Position numbers and translations under genes: made by a program. Below are positions 12,064 to 25,036 of a stretch of DNA of 64,000 nucleotides, piece by piece. This DNA is from Siphonodentalium dalli (taxonomy: Eukaryota > Mollusca > Scaphopoda > Gadilida > Siphonodentaliidae), in the NCBI GenBank assembly GCA_032622095.1, contig CP136066.1:118007319-118071318 (forward strand), read 5' to 3'. How positions within the stretch are numbered: the first letter of the stretch is position 1; each line of letters starts with the position of its first letter. The notes beneath the pieces are model-generated. The model made no database searches, was not told where the DNA came from, and saw only the letters and a list, made by a program, of their open reading frames with translations.

Positions 12064-12450
12064 CGTCTGCGACTGCTTGTTTCTGTCTATAACACACTTC
12101 ATTTATACCTTTTATTATGTGTACCCATACCATCGATGTCCGGATTGACCACATGTCGTTTGTCCGTCTGTCCATAGACAATTTACGCATAATGCGATAA
12201 CTCAAACATTTTCTAACCGATCGGAACCAAATTTTGTATATGTGGGTTTCTCAACCCAAAATACAGTTATGGCCCTTTATCAACTTACAATTCACGCATG
12301 CTGCCATAACTCAAACAATTTGTATCTGATTTTAACCAAATTTGGTATGGGAGTTTCTGAGCCCAAAATACAGATTGAGTTCGAATATGGGTTTGATCCG
12401 ATTTATTTTAAAGGAGTTATGACCATTTTTCAAGATTGAACTCCTTGCTC
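12064..12450 (+). repeat. F4 short tandem-core repeat
   Basis: Two to three units of about 110-120 bp with 'cataactcaaacaatttgta' and 'accaaatttggtatgggagt' blocks, preceded by a 'gtttgtccgtctgtcc' tract near 12158. Same general plan as F1-F3 but a different sequence. Confidence 0.55.
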
Positions 12451-12574
12451 AATTTAACAACAAAAAATTATTAAAACATAATAATAAACAAATTTGATTT
12501 AAAAAAAAATTGTCATTGACGCTTCCATTTGTTTCAGTTAGTTAGGTGTGAAATATGAAGATTTTATTATCCAC

Positions 12575-13032
12575 CGCCAAATTGAAAATTTGCGGGGGGT
12601 ATAGGAATGGATTCCATCCGTCTGTCCGTCTGTCTGTCCATTCGTCCCGAATTTGTAAGAGTCATAACTTAAACAAATGTCAACGGATTACAAAGATTTT
12701 TGGTATATGAGTTCACGGTTCACCTGACCATTACCTAGAATGAGTTCGCAAGTCATGTCTGGCCGGATATTTTTATTGGATTTTTTGGACTTTGTTTATT
12801 ATTTTTGTCGAATCACCAAATAGCAAATAGACGACATCACAGGGCTCATTTCCACAAATCTCAACGGATTTCAAAGATATTTGGTATATGAGTTCACTTG
12901 ACCATTACCTAGAATGAGTTCGCAAACCAGGCTTTTTGACAAAATCCCACCTCTTGTTTAGCACATACTGAGAATGCAAACATTATTGAGAATGCACTTC
13001 CCCAACTGCACAATTCGGAGGGCGATACCCCG
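12575..13032 (+). repeat. F2 tandem-core element, copy 2 (short)
   Basis: The head 'ccgccaaattgaaaatttgc' plus 'ggggggtataggaatgg', then 'ccgtctgtccgtctgtctgt', two core units, and the tail 'aaaatcccacctcttgttta' with the shared 'gggcgatacc' ending. The palindromic head is degraded compared with copy 1. Confidence 0.7.
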
Positions 13033-13347
13033 TCTCATGTGGAGCTATAGTCATCACTCCTCGTCTCCCCCCCCCCCCAGAATCGCAATACTAAACATAT
13101 GGTGACTTGGATTTATATTTGTTCAAATGGGGTTGTCAGGTAAAATAAGGGTGGACCCAGGGACATAATTCTTATCTTTTATAGTAATTCTTAAAACGAT
13201 TTTAGTCTCAAAAACCATCAGTTCTACCTTACTCGTATTTAAATTCGCACCCATCGGTGCACGATTTAAAACTGAGCGAAAAATAGTACGACACCTGAGT
13301 TTATACCAAACCACGGGGAAACAATAAGGCTATTATTATGTTGATGA
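13033..13347. other. Non-coding spacer with a C homopolymer run
   Basis: A run of C at about 13065-13078; nothing else recognised. Confidence 0.4.
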
Positions 13348-16300
13348 GTTACGTAATACATGTATAGTTTGTATTAGTAGAGTAGCTTATGTCCGATTTT
13401 GGGCTCCCGTGGGAAATTCATGAACAAATATAGAGACCATGTTCATGAGCCAGTATATGGTCTCTACTTCAGAAAAAAAATTGTTAGACCCCCTGGAGTC
13501 GCGACTGGGTGGTCTGAGGACGTCACAAAGATGGACGCCATGCTCATTTTCTTAAGTTCGCCATTGTTAGATTTCATATATGACAATCCTTTTGTACTGT
13601 GTATGGTGTGACGCCATGTTATATAAAAAATTTGTCCTCCCGATCAAAGATGGCCACCAAAATGGCGACCGGAAGTGGGAAAATTGATGATTTTCCATAC
13701 ATGTCGCCTACATCATTTCCGATTGTTTCGAACTGGTGACGATTAGGGAATATACTTCTCTTCAATCTTGATAACAACTCACTTAGGCATCACATTAGTT
13801 GATTTCTTTAATCACAACCTTGATTGTCTTCTCCAAATGCGATGATTTAAAGGAAGTGGTATGAATTTCGCCAAAATATACTTTTATATTTTCTAACTAT
13901 TTGTTTATAGAAATTTAGAATTAATCGATGATAGAAATGAGTGTGATCATTACATAAGGTATTTACATCTAACTGGATCCAGAAACTGTCTACTTAATTC
14001 AAGATGGCTTCCAAGATGGCGGCCAAAATACGATAATACGCAAATTTTACCCTCTTTCATCCAATTACGTTTCTGTCATGTAGAAGGTGAATGTAGTAAA
14101 CTAATTTGCTTCTTCCAAATAAATATTCGCCATGTTATGGTACATTCATAGCAGTTGTCTTACCGCAATGATTCAAAATGCGAGTTCATATGACAATTAT
14201 TGTCCAAATAAGCATCGTGAAAATTCGCCAAACATTTTTATTTGTACACGTCAAATAACATGTCCACCACAGGAGAACGATATCTCGGTTAGATATATGA
14301 ATGAATGTACTCCGATTTAGATTATCCGGAGTTATTAATATCTCATTTAATCGAGATGGCCGCCAATGTGGCGGAAATGGCGAAATTTGACATTAAAATA
14401 CATATATTTCCGAAATGTATCACAGCGTGTAAGAAAGGTACATACGCATATCATTATCATACATGGACTTTCGGTGAGAAATATATAAAAATGAAATATA
14501 TGTTCAAGCATGTTAAGTATATGGACTTATGCCAAACTCGATTCTAATATTATATAGATATTTTAATAGAGACCAACGTGTGTGGATATAATAGTGAGGT
14601 TGCCAACTTCAGGCGATGTCAGCTACCAATGCTCAAACCATGCATGTGATCGCCATACGTTCTTGCATATCGATAACGATTGAGTTTATCTACTCGTACA
14701 CTAAAAGGTCTGGCGACGACTCAATCAGATTACTGTATATATCTAACAGTAGCTGTCTTTTGAAGCCTGAAATTGAAAATATAAACCAGGAGATCGCCTG
14801 GGGCCTTGTTCAGATATTCTAGCTATACTTTATTTTTTTCCATTTCACCATGATACATGTATACCGCCGGTATAGGCTTGGTAGATGAACGAGGTTGGAT
14901 AGTCTGTCGAAGTTACACGGATGTTTTTCTGACATAATATCCATACAAGTCTTCGTAAAATAAATCCTTGTATGGGTACTCTTGGTGATTGGAATGGAAA
15001 ATTGACACAAAATGATCAGAAACCCCCTTCTACCATTCTGGCAAACATATGTGCAGGAAGAAATGTTTATGATTACCTCATGCTTAAACTGCTTCTTGTC
15101 ACCAGTTCATACTAAGTACAGGTACATTTCCACATGTGCATTACAATGACGACCAAGATGGGATCTTGACAAATTTGAACTAGAACTCCAGCATAAAATT
15201 TAATTGTATTACAGCGATATTAGGATAATTATGTATCACTACATGTATGTATAAATGTATATAATTAGTTTGTCTCATATACAAGTAGCGCTAATGTGTA
15301 TATGGACCATAACACTCTCGTTAGGTGGGGTGAATATAAAATGATTCCTGGAAATTACTCACATAAGCCTGCACAGTTGATGTCGAATCCGGTCCACGAT
15401 TAAACATATACTTATAGTTTTTGTATTCTTCGTGGAATAAATACTGTTTAAACTAAAGTCTATCTGACCAAACTGGGTTGATTTTAACATGAACATGTAT
15501 GAAGCTCTGCGTACAATAACCTCACAATGACCGTGTTCTGTTGAAGTTAATCTATATATGCCACTTGGTTGGGGGGATTATCAAGATGCATGAATGCAGC
15601 ATGATATATTCAATTTATGGGATATAGCCAGACTGATCTGATAACTCCTAGTCGAATAGAATTAGAACAGTTTGGGTAATTAGGATATATATGGATCGGC
15701 CTATATACATGTATATGATTTGAAAGATGCTATTATTATTATAGTGAACCATGGCCACCATAACTTCCTTCATTTCCACATTTCCTTTGGTTCATGATAA
15801 CGTTATAACCAGAATCAACATGGCACGTCATGAGCTGTTATTAACTCCAATTATTACTTCACATTATGTTGTAAGAAGTTAGTGTACTGCGTTGCCCCAT
15901 AATCTCATTCAGTATTAACTCTTTCGTTGCCGAGCTAATTTTACACCTAAATTGCCGGAGAATTTATGAGAAAACTGATTTTATTGTGGAAAAGTATGAT
16001 ACCATAATAGTCTTCTTCTTATGAAATAATGTTTCAAATATCAAGGACATGTATGTAGGTGATTAGCCAAAGAATTGCAGGTGAATATTTTGCCGAAGAA
16101 TATTCACGACAATTAAGGGGCATAACTCCTTATCACCCAAGGGAAATAACTCCAAATAAGGATTTTTTTGCAATAATCCAATTGAAAAATGGCCCACAAC
16201 CTGCTATATTCAATATTGGTTTTCTGAGACAGTATTCCAACGATGATGATCTGATAAATCTTTCTACTGTCTTTCTCATTTAAAAAGTTGTAAGAATAAA

Positions 16301-19232
16301 TTAGGGTCTAGTTCTGGTATAGCTGGACCATATGTGAGGAGCTACACAATGCAGGAGCCGATTTAGACTTTAGTTGCGACAGTTTACTACGAAAATAGCT
16401 AGGTTTTTTAATTGAGGAAAATGGCAATTTTGACTGTCAAAAAACAAAACAAAAATTGTGATATATAATTAAATCTCTAACTACAAGCTTATCATCATTG
16501 TGCTATAAATAAAATAACAAAAATGACACATATGCATGTGGTCTAAACTGTCACTGAGGCACGCTGGGGCCTGTGTGAGTTTATAATCACGCCGTTTGTT
16601 TTTAGTGAATTACGTTTTTACCTTGAAAAATAGGTGATTCATTCAGCAAAAACGGCAATTTTGACTATTAAAAAAAACTAATAAAACAATCTAAAGTACA
16701 CATAATCTTTATTTTAATGTCAGGTTGTCATACTATCATGTTTAAATTAATTAATGCATTGGTAAAATGCAGATCTTTCATTTTAATAATTGTCTAAAAA
16801 TATTTTTCTGAAATTGTCGGCCATTTTGGATTTCCGACTGCGGATCTTACATTTTGTTTACAAACTTATTTTATTATTTTAATTTTCAAACGTCTTAAAA
16901 AGGATTAAAAATCAGATATATACTGCAGAATTTAATTAGAAACAATTAAAACAATAATTTTATGAAACTTGAAAAACTTTTTTATTATTGTCATACAGTT
17001 GTGATCAAAATAATTACGGTTACAATTATGGCCGATAATATCGGCCCTGGCAATTTACCAACCAGACATTTGGCCCCCTGGCAATCAAAGAGTTAAGAAC
17101 CTGGATTCCAGAGCTTATTGGACATAATAAATCAAACTAATGACATGACACCGGAAGACCCATCACTACCAATGGATGCTTCACCCGTTTCCCACCGTGT
17201 GGTCGTACAGTTTTTCAAAACGCGGGAATTAGAATCATAATAAGTATCGCCTGTCTATTTTTGGCTCGTATATGTTGCGCTTACAATTCACATTCTTTCG
17301 TCATCTAAGCTGCATGGTTGGATATGCAAAGCAGTTGCTCAGCCCTTGTTGATTCCGATAAACTTCAAAATAATCACTATTAGATCAAGTGCGACCGGCA
17401 GCACAGTCATAACCCTTGCCCAGAACCACTTTCCTATTAAACTGATGTACAAACGTAATGTATTGTCTCACTAAACTTTTCACATGCCTAAATCATAGAA
17501 ATCAATATGGGATATAAGTTTCAATAGTTTGATGTATACTGTCAATGGTCCATACCAGCCTACCGTGTTCATGCCAAGCCACCTTTCGTATAATGGGCAA
17601 ATCACTTTGTGTGGCTACCACCAATTAACTGAACACGAGGAAAGCCAAGAACCATGCACACCACTTCGCCCGTTCATGGCGATCTAGCCTGGTGTATGGC
17701 AATGTTCATTTCAACTGAACAACATGTCCTGTGGGGTCACTAACTTATATTAACTTTTCAAAACTCCACATATGCAATGAAAGTGGTTGGACTACTTTGT
17801 TGAAAACAATCATCCAGATTTCAGAACCTGGTATTCACAATATATCACTTTAAGCTTGATTCGGGATGCTACCCCTTATACTGATATATTATATTATGCT
17901 AAGTTCAGCTAAACGAGGTTCAAATTGTGTAACCATGAAAATTTAATTAAAGGTTACAGCGCAACTAACAGTGAGACAAGCAGGCGAAATGACAGCCATA
18001 TAATTAATTCTACTATTGTTTGTGTTTTATAAACAAGGATGAGTTGTTTCTTGCTTGCCAAGTTTCATTGTATAGCTGAGAAGTACAATCTCATTTCATA
18101 GCTATCACAATAAACAATTGGATATTGCTACCTTCTATGATACACTATATGCATTTTCTACCGATATGTCACGACAAGAAATAACACTAAACGATTAACT
18201 GCATCATCAATTACCATTTGATATGCTAACCACCAATACTTCTCAATTAGTTCTCTGGCCTAGAGTATAGCACAGAAGTCTAGACATTTGGATAGTAACA
18301 CTTGCCCACCCCAAGCTAAGATGGCGGTCTAAGATACTTTCTAATTTCACATAGTGAGTTGGATTTTCTCTTCAAGACCCTCCTCACTTAATATTAGGAA
18401 ATTTTATGAAATGACGCGTATGCCGTATAGGACATCACTAATGTGTATAAGAAATTAAAGCTATGCGCATTTACTTAAAAGTAGCCGATTAACCTAATTC
18501 CCCATGATGGAATGCCAGGGCGACATTTGGTGATGTACCGTAACGAACACTGACTTTTGTATTTTGACTGCCATTTTTGTAGCCATCTTGGATGAAATTG
18601 AATAGTTTTGTTGAAGTGTGTGAATAATTCCGTATGTGGCACGAATACTTATTTCCTATCACTGAATGCCTCTTATTTTTTTGCTACAATATTGGAATTG
18701 ATTTTTGACAAGATGCTATAATTCGGTTGTCTAAAGTGGATTTTTGACAGATCGAACATGTTTTGTACAATACAATTGGTCACCACATTGCTGAATCAAC
18801 AATTAAACACACATAATTGTCAAAATTCGCAGTCGCTACCAAACGGAAGGTCATTTGCATGAGATTCTTGAAAATCGCAAAAATGTTGATTTTCTTTTGC
18901 CATTTTGGCAGCCATCTTTGACTGGAATAACATTTTCCCGTGAAATTGGGTACTGTACTTTGAGAACTACATTGATGAATTGCCCTAACTGAAAAAAATG
19001 TATAACAATTAAGAAATATGCGCTGAATTCGTTAGTTCTTAGGACAACCCTACATCTGAACTGAACTGACAATGACGTCATCTTTGTGACGTCATAATTA
19101 TCTCCAGTTATGGACCCATGAAGTCTAACAAACTTTTTCCGACAAAGTAAGTGATACCCTATCATAATATCATAGTCTCTACATTTGTTAAAAAAATTCC
19201 CACGAAAGTACATAAGCGACTCTACAATATAC
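13348..19232. mobile_element. Diverged long inverted-repeat element (about 5.9 kb)
   Basis: The left side 13348-13690 and the right side about 18880-19232 are complementary in order though diverged. Both have 'cgtaat' plus a 'tata' block, 'gtagagt' with 'gcttatg', 'cgtgggaa' with 'aacaaat' and 'tagagac', 'ttgttagac', 'gacgtcacaaagatg', and 'caaagatggc' with 'ccaaaatggc'. Further 'aagatggc' pairs occur near 14005 and 18590. No terminal duplication could be fixed, so the ends are approximate. No transposase is seen. The interior holds a piggyBac-like MITE and otherwise AT-rich DNA with no recognisable gene. Confidence 0.55.
15919..17092. mobile_element. piggyBac-like non-autonomous element (TTAA target)
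   Basis: The left end CTCTTTCGTTGCC matches the inverted right end GGCAATCAAAGAG with two mismatches. Both are flanked by TTAA (15915-15918 and 17093-17096). TTAA target sites and TIRs of this kind are characteristic of the piggyBac superfamily. The 1.17 kb interior has a 74-residue frame (16059-16283) that shows no transposase motif. It is classed as a MITE-like derivative. Confidence 0.7.
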
Positions 19233-19299
19233 ATTACGGAAGGTTGGACCAAATATTAGGCTACAAGCCTACTATGACTAGAATTTACATGCGGGCAAC

Positions 19300-19420
19300 C
19301 AACATCAAAACCATTACTGATATGATTGATTGATTGATTTGGGTTTATTGTCGCTTTAGCAACTAAGGCCATATCACGACATTGCCAGTTTTAGTGGTGG
19401 AGGAAATCTGCACACTTGCA
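19300..19420 (+). repeat. Fragment of a GATT-tailed dispersed repeat
   Basis: (GATT)4 followed by 'gggtttattgtcgctttagc', 'gccatatcacgac' and 'gtggtggaggaaat'. This wording resembles a repeat seen widely in molluscan DNA, recognised from memory without a database check. Confidence 0.5.
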
Positions 19421-20439
19421 ACTAATTACTGACATGTATAATGACATAATTATATAGCAACAAATCATGGCAACATCATTGATGTTGAAATACTTGTAAG
19501 AAATACATATTGCAGACTGAAGATGCACGACAATCTGAAACAGGGGTGATAGAACAGGGAGGTTTACAGGGGCCCTGCAAATATTTGAGATTAGATTTGA
19601 TGCTGAAATTGCTGGGGTGAATTCGGTGTCAATACCAAATAGGATCCTTTATTATTTCTAATTATCCAGTGTGTCCAAATTGTTGGAAATTTTGGATAGG
19701 GTGGTGGTGATAAAGGTGTGATACATACATTTTATAGTGGAGCGACCAAATGCTATAAGTGGTGAGATACCCCTACCCTTGGTAGAACAAGTTCATACAA
19801 ACTTTTACTGGAAAGTAAATCTCTTATCATTTATGAAAATGATTCTTGGCCTTGCCGGATTTGGTGGCAGATATGTATGGTATTTGTACAATCATGGTCC
19901 AATCATTATAAAATACCTTAAATGGAGGGAAATGTTTTAAATCTTACTTTGGTATACGCATTTCTGTTTCAGAAATCGTCAGTTTACTGCCGGGTAAGCT
20001 TGTATTAAACTCTAGACATCATATAATATAATATTATATCAGCTCCTGCGATTAGCCAGTCAGCGTCGATAAATAGTGACGGTATATGAACCCATATTAG
20101 GTCAGTGACTCCATATGAAAACAATATTAGGTGCTTAATCCACCATCTTGTTTTTCAGAAATAAAAAACTCGCCTCGGGGATATGTTTGGTGTATTTTGA
20201 CGCCAAGAAAGGGGGTATCTGTCGGAAATCATTTTCTGCGAATTTAAAGACAGTACCATGTACCAAAGCCAGCATGCGATATATTTGAGAAATTCTAAAG
20301 AATTGTCCTACTTATGGTGATCAGCCATTGAATCATTGCATTGACTTCAACATCCATGGCGTGTCGCTGTGACTTTACATAAGTTAATGGCCATAGACGA
20401 CACATTTAACTTAGAAAATTGTCAGCAATTTCCTTTAGC
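19421..20439. other. Non-coding DNA
   Basis: No supportable gene. A small AT palindrome ('atataatataatattatat') lies near 20019-20037. Confidence 0.4.
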
Positions 20440-21460
20440 ACGGGCTGCAGGTCATACCTTTGGTCGGATCATTTTGAAATTTGTCATGGGTGTTGACATT
20501 GAAATGTAGATGGGAACGAGTCATTTTGGGGTCAATCGGCAAAAAAACATGGCCACCAGTGGCCATCTTGGGTTTCAAAATTCAATCCATTAGCACGGGC
20601 TACAGGTCAAGAGTGTTCGTCTGATCATCATGAAATTTGGTCGGATCATTATGAAATTTGTCATGGGCATTGACATGTAGATGGGAAACGAGTAATTTTG
20701 GGGTCGTTCGGCCAAAAAACATGACCACCAGCTGCCATCTTGGATTTTACTCTTTGCATGACTAAATACTTTGGCACGGCTACAGGTCGTACCTTTGGTC
20801 GGATCATCATGAAATTTGTCATGGATGTTAACAATGACATGTAGATGGGAACGAGTCAATTTGGGGTCATATGGCAAAAAAACATGGCCACCAGCGGCCA
20901 TCATGGGTTTCAAAATTCAATCCATTAGCACGGGCTACAGGCCAGAGTGTTCGTCTGATCATCATGAAATTTGTCGTGGAAGTTAATATTGACATGTAGA
21001 TGGGAACGAGTAATTTTGGGGTCATTCGGCCAAAAAACATGGCCACCAGCAGCCATCTTGGATTTTACTCTTTGCATGACTAAATACTTTGGCACGGGCT
21101 ACAGGTCGTACCTTTGGTTGGATCATCATGTAATTTGTCATGGATGTTAACAATGACACGTAGATGGGAACGAGTCAATTTGGGGTCATATGGCTAAAAA
21201 ACATGGCCACCAGCAGCCATCTTGGATTTTACTCTTTGCATGACTAAATACTTTGGCACGGGCTACAGGTCGTACCTTTGGTTGGATCATCATGTAATTT
21301 GTCATGGATGTTAACAATGACACATAGATGGGAACGAGTCAATTTGGGGTCATATGGCTAAAAAACATGGCCACCAGCAGCCATCTTGGATTTTACTCTT
21401 TGCATGACTAAATCCTTTGGCATGGGCTACAGGTCGTACCTTTAGGCCAAAAAAAACAAA
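20440..21460 (+). repeat. F1 array, six units
   Basis: The 'gatgggaacgag' block occurs at about 20509, 20680, 20844, 20999, 21163 and 21327, a spacing of 155-171 bp. Each unit also carries 'aaaaacatggccaccag', 'gccatcttgg', 'tttactctttgcatgactaa' and 'cacgggctacaggtcgtacc'. The last two units are almost identical to each other, indicating recent local duplication. The array ends abruptly in T-rich sequence. Confidence 0.85.
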
Positions 21461-22949
21461 ACTTATTTGTTTCCTATTACGGTGCCAAAAATTCCAGGAA
21501 GGCAGACCTGTAGGGGTTTTTTTTTTTGGTCTTTTTTTTCTTTTTTTTCCCCGAACAGTTAAGAAGTACATTAATGCTTACTCTTTATACTTGTGTTAAG
21601 GCTGTCCGTGTATATTGCAAGTAAACAGTTAATGCAGCACAATAATATGATAAGTATTGTCAATGTGGACAAAAAATGCCTCCCAGGCACTCAACTACAT
21701 GTATGCAGCTCTCTTTTAATTATTCTCTCAGTTTAGATTGTGGTGGCACATCTTCCTCAGAGCACAATATTGACATATCAACAGACCCAAGACGAACACC
21801 ATAATAGGGCTTTTCTATGACTTTATAATAACACTAGCAGGGTTACCCAGGTTAATGCGATGAGAAACCCTCTGTATGTTGTGGATATTTGTTGGCGATA
21901 GAGAATGCTCTTGCTTAAAAGTGTTATACGTTTTCTCATAAATTGTATATTCAAATGGCATCATAAAACATGATTATTACAGTCATGGGATATAAGTAGT
22001 GGCTCACCTTGTCAATTGTCATTCTGTTTGTTGCGATTAATCTGTTCCAACAATAATGAAGTATGTATTTATTTACAACTGCGTATACATTAGACGTTAT
22101 AATATGATACATGAACATCACAAACACATTAGTTCGATAAAAGATGATAATTGGGTTTTAAATATTGAGATGTATCAATCTTTAGTGGGTTGGACTAAGT
22201 TCTTGAGGACACCTGGCTATCTCCATGAAGATACAGATGTTTCAAAGAAATTTCCAGGTGCTCCTCTGTTCATGGTGCCATATATTGGCAAAATATTCTC
22301 TGTTTAAACGAAATGTTGATGCGCATAAATATTAGCTATACATGTGCCAGGCACAGGGTGAGATTTTGAGTTGTTTATGTCAGTCGAGGAGTCTGTTATA
22401 AAACCCTTGCCAGACGTGCAGTATTGGGAGGATCCTGAAAAGTCTTATGCTACTAACTGCATTTTCTTGTATATCAGAAGAAACTATATTTGACTGCACA
22501 CTGTGACCACTATTTTTGAACAGGCCTTCCATATCTCTTGACAAATTGTAACTTTTTTGTGGAAACTGTATTGAATGGAACAGACTCAATTTTGTTATAA
22601 TATATATGCAATCCTCTGACGGTTCGGGGTCTCTCAGTTTGCACGAATATATGTATCTCTTCAATAGAATGATAAATATACGTTTAATGCTTCTTCTATG
22701 TATCTCTTTTCGCTAGCTCATTGTGTGAATGCCTTGATTGCCATTCCCATATAAATATGACAGTTAAGAAGATGTAATTGTTCAAGTGACTTAAGTGGGT
22801 CACCATATGTCGGGATTGTGAAATGTGAACGTCCAAAACTACTTAAAATGATATGGAGATGGCCTGGGTGACTGTATATAACTTATATGTGGATAAAGGC
22901 GAATAGCAATCTTATCAATGAAAGTGCATATCCGCTCGTCATCCGCGAC
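21461..22949. other. Non-coding DNA with one unrecognised short ORF
   Basis: The only frame of note is the + strand ORF 22056-22307 (83 residues). Its second half has balanced composition (Y-L-H-E-D-T-D, F-P-G-A-P-L-F-M-V-P-Y-I-G motifs), unlike the surrounding shadow frames. No family is recognised. It could be a degraded coding fragment or chance. Confidence 0.3.
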
Positions 22950-24960
22950 GCAAACGACACCAAATGTGATTTAATTCATGGTATATCATTAGAGAAAAAC
23001 GTGTATGAATTCAGTGGAAATTGGTGCCAAATAAATTTGTACTAGCGTTTGCCTCTTTTGACATATTTAAACCACTCCCATTAGACTCATGGGTGCATGA
23101 TATACTGGCTATTATTATATATATGTTTGGTGGTAATCAGCAACTAAACAAATTCTGAGAATAGTTATGACCCATATCTCTCACCCAACCGACAGCAATT
23201 TGACCTCTTTAAATCACACGATGATATTCCTCGTACCATAGAGAAGAATAATATATCAATTTTGTGGAAATTTGGCCTAAAAATAGTTTATTAAATCAAT
23301 TGTTGATGCAACGCTGACTCGAACAACGCCATATTGCGAAGGTGATTATGTATTCGTTTGGTGGAAAACTGGAAATCGGCGACAAAACTATTTCACGATA
23401 TATTTTTAATTTTGCCGACCTTCCCCTTTTCTTCCCCTGACACCAACAGCGTCATTTTAGAAACATTTTACCCGCACCGTTATCTTCCTTGTAAACAGTT
23501 ACCCCTCTTAGAACGCCTTGGTGCCATCTCGATTGTACCGTGTGAAGTTATATATAGAACGCACACAGACAGACGGAAAGACAGACAGACAGCACGATTT
23601 GATTTCTTGTATCATTTGAGAAGAACGTGTCTGAATTTGATGGTAATTAGTACTAAACATATTTTGTATCAGTCTTGGTGACCCTCCCGTCCCTATTTCA
23701 GTCTCAAGCTGCACACACTAAGACTCATTAGAGATTAGAGATGCATCTATAAGAAATTGGTGAAAATTGGCGAGTATACAAATCCGTATCAAATTTAAGG
23801 TCCCAATATCTCTCACCCATAGGGCACAAATTTGGTGTATCACAGAGAAGAATATGTATCAATCTGGTGGAAATCGGCACTAAACATATAGATATAATTT
23901 GTTGTGTCCCTCTCATCTCTATACAGCACTGACTCGAATGGCCCAACTTATGTCATCCTTAATCCACACGATTATACTCCTGATATCATGGAGATAATTG
24001 TTTATAAGTTTGGTGATAATCGGCGACTAAACAATTTTTTTATTATCAAATTTGGTACCAATCCACATCCCCCATCTCTCAAACAAACAGCATCACTATG
24101 GCGTCTTTAAATCACACGATTAGATTCCTCGTATCTAAGAACGTGTATCAATTTGGTGGAAATTGGCGCAAAAAAATTGTGCAACAATTTTGCACAATTT
24201 TGGTGCCCCTGTCCCTTTCAATGCAACCCTGACTCGAATGAGGCCACATTTGACAGATATAAGCAACACCATTAGACTCCTCATATCATGGGGATTATTT
24301 TGTATAAGTGTGGTGGCAGTCAGCGACTAAACCAATTATTATCAAATTTAGTGCCCACCCCTCCCAATCTCTCAACCAAAAGACAACAATTTGGCGTTGT
24401 TAAAGCGCACAATTTGATTCCTTGTATAATGAAGAAGAATATATATCAATTTGGTGGAGATCGGCGCTAAAATTAGTTTTTCAATTTTGGTGCCCCTCTC
24501 CCCTTCCGTGCATCCCTGACTCGAACGACGCCACTTTTAAACCACACCGTTGGTTTTGTCATATCATGGGAATGATTATATATAAGTTTGGTGGAAATCG
24601 GCGACAGAAAAACAAATCTGCCCCTCCCCCTTCCGGGCACCCCTGACACGAACAGCGCGACTTTTGTCATATTTTAGCCACACCATTAGATTCCTCATAT
24701 CATGGGGATTATTATATATAAGTTTGGTGGCCATTGGCGACAATTTTTTTTCTGCCCTCCCCCTTTTCTGCCCCCGACAACAACGGCGTCACTTTAGAAA
24801 ATTCTAACCCCGACCATTATCTTTCTCGTAAAAAGCTACTCCTAGTAGACCCCTTTGGCATCATCTAGATGGTCCCCTGTGAATTTCTATAGAACACAGA
24901 CAGACAGACAGACAGACATTCACAAATATAGATATAGATATTAAACTTGTATGATATTAA
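22950..24960 (+). repeat. Degenerate tandem family F8 (units of about 150-300 bp)
   Basis: Repeated alternation of two blocks: 'cctcatatcatggggattat' with 'tataagtttggtgg' and 'aatcggcgac', and 'cctctccc' with 'gactcgaa' and 'ccac' plus 'ttaaatcacacgattagatt'. About a dozen half-units are visible. Two ACAGACAGACAG-type ends occur, near 23563-23591 and 24896-24920, suggesting two head-to-tail copies of an element. Confidence 0.65.
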
Positions 24961-25036
24961 TTCAAACCTCACTTAAATACTTGGTCATACACCTCAGGAC
25001 CTAAGACACACCTCCACTGGCAGGATATCTCACATG

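Noticed and set aside
20590-20913. Minus-strand frames in F1 units with repeated H-L-H-V-N-V-N-I-H-D-K-F-H type peptides (also near 986, 43662, 43952, 44088)
   Set aside because: Unit lengths vary between 155 and 171 bp, so the frame is not kept from unit to unit. Peptides recur only because the DNA repeats.
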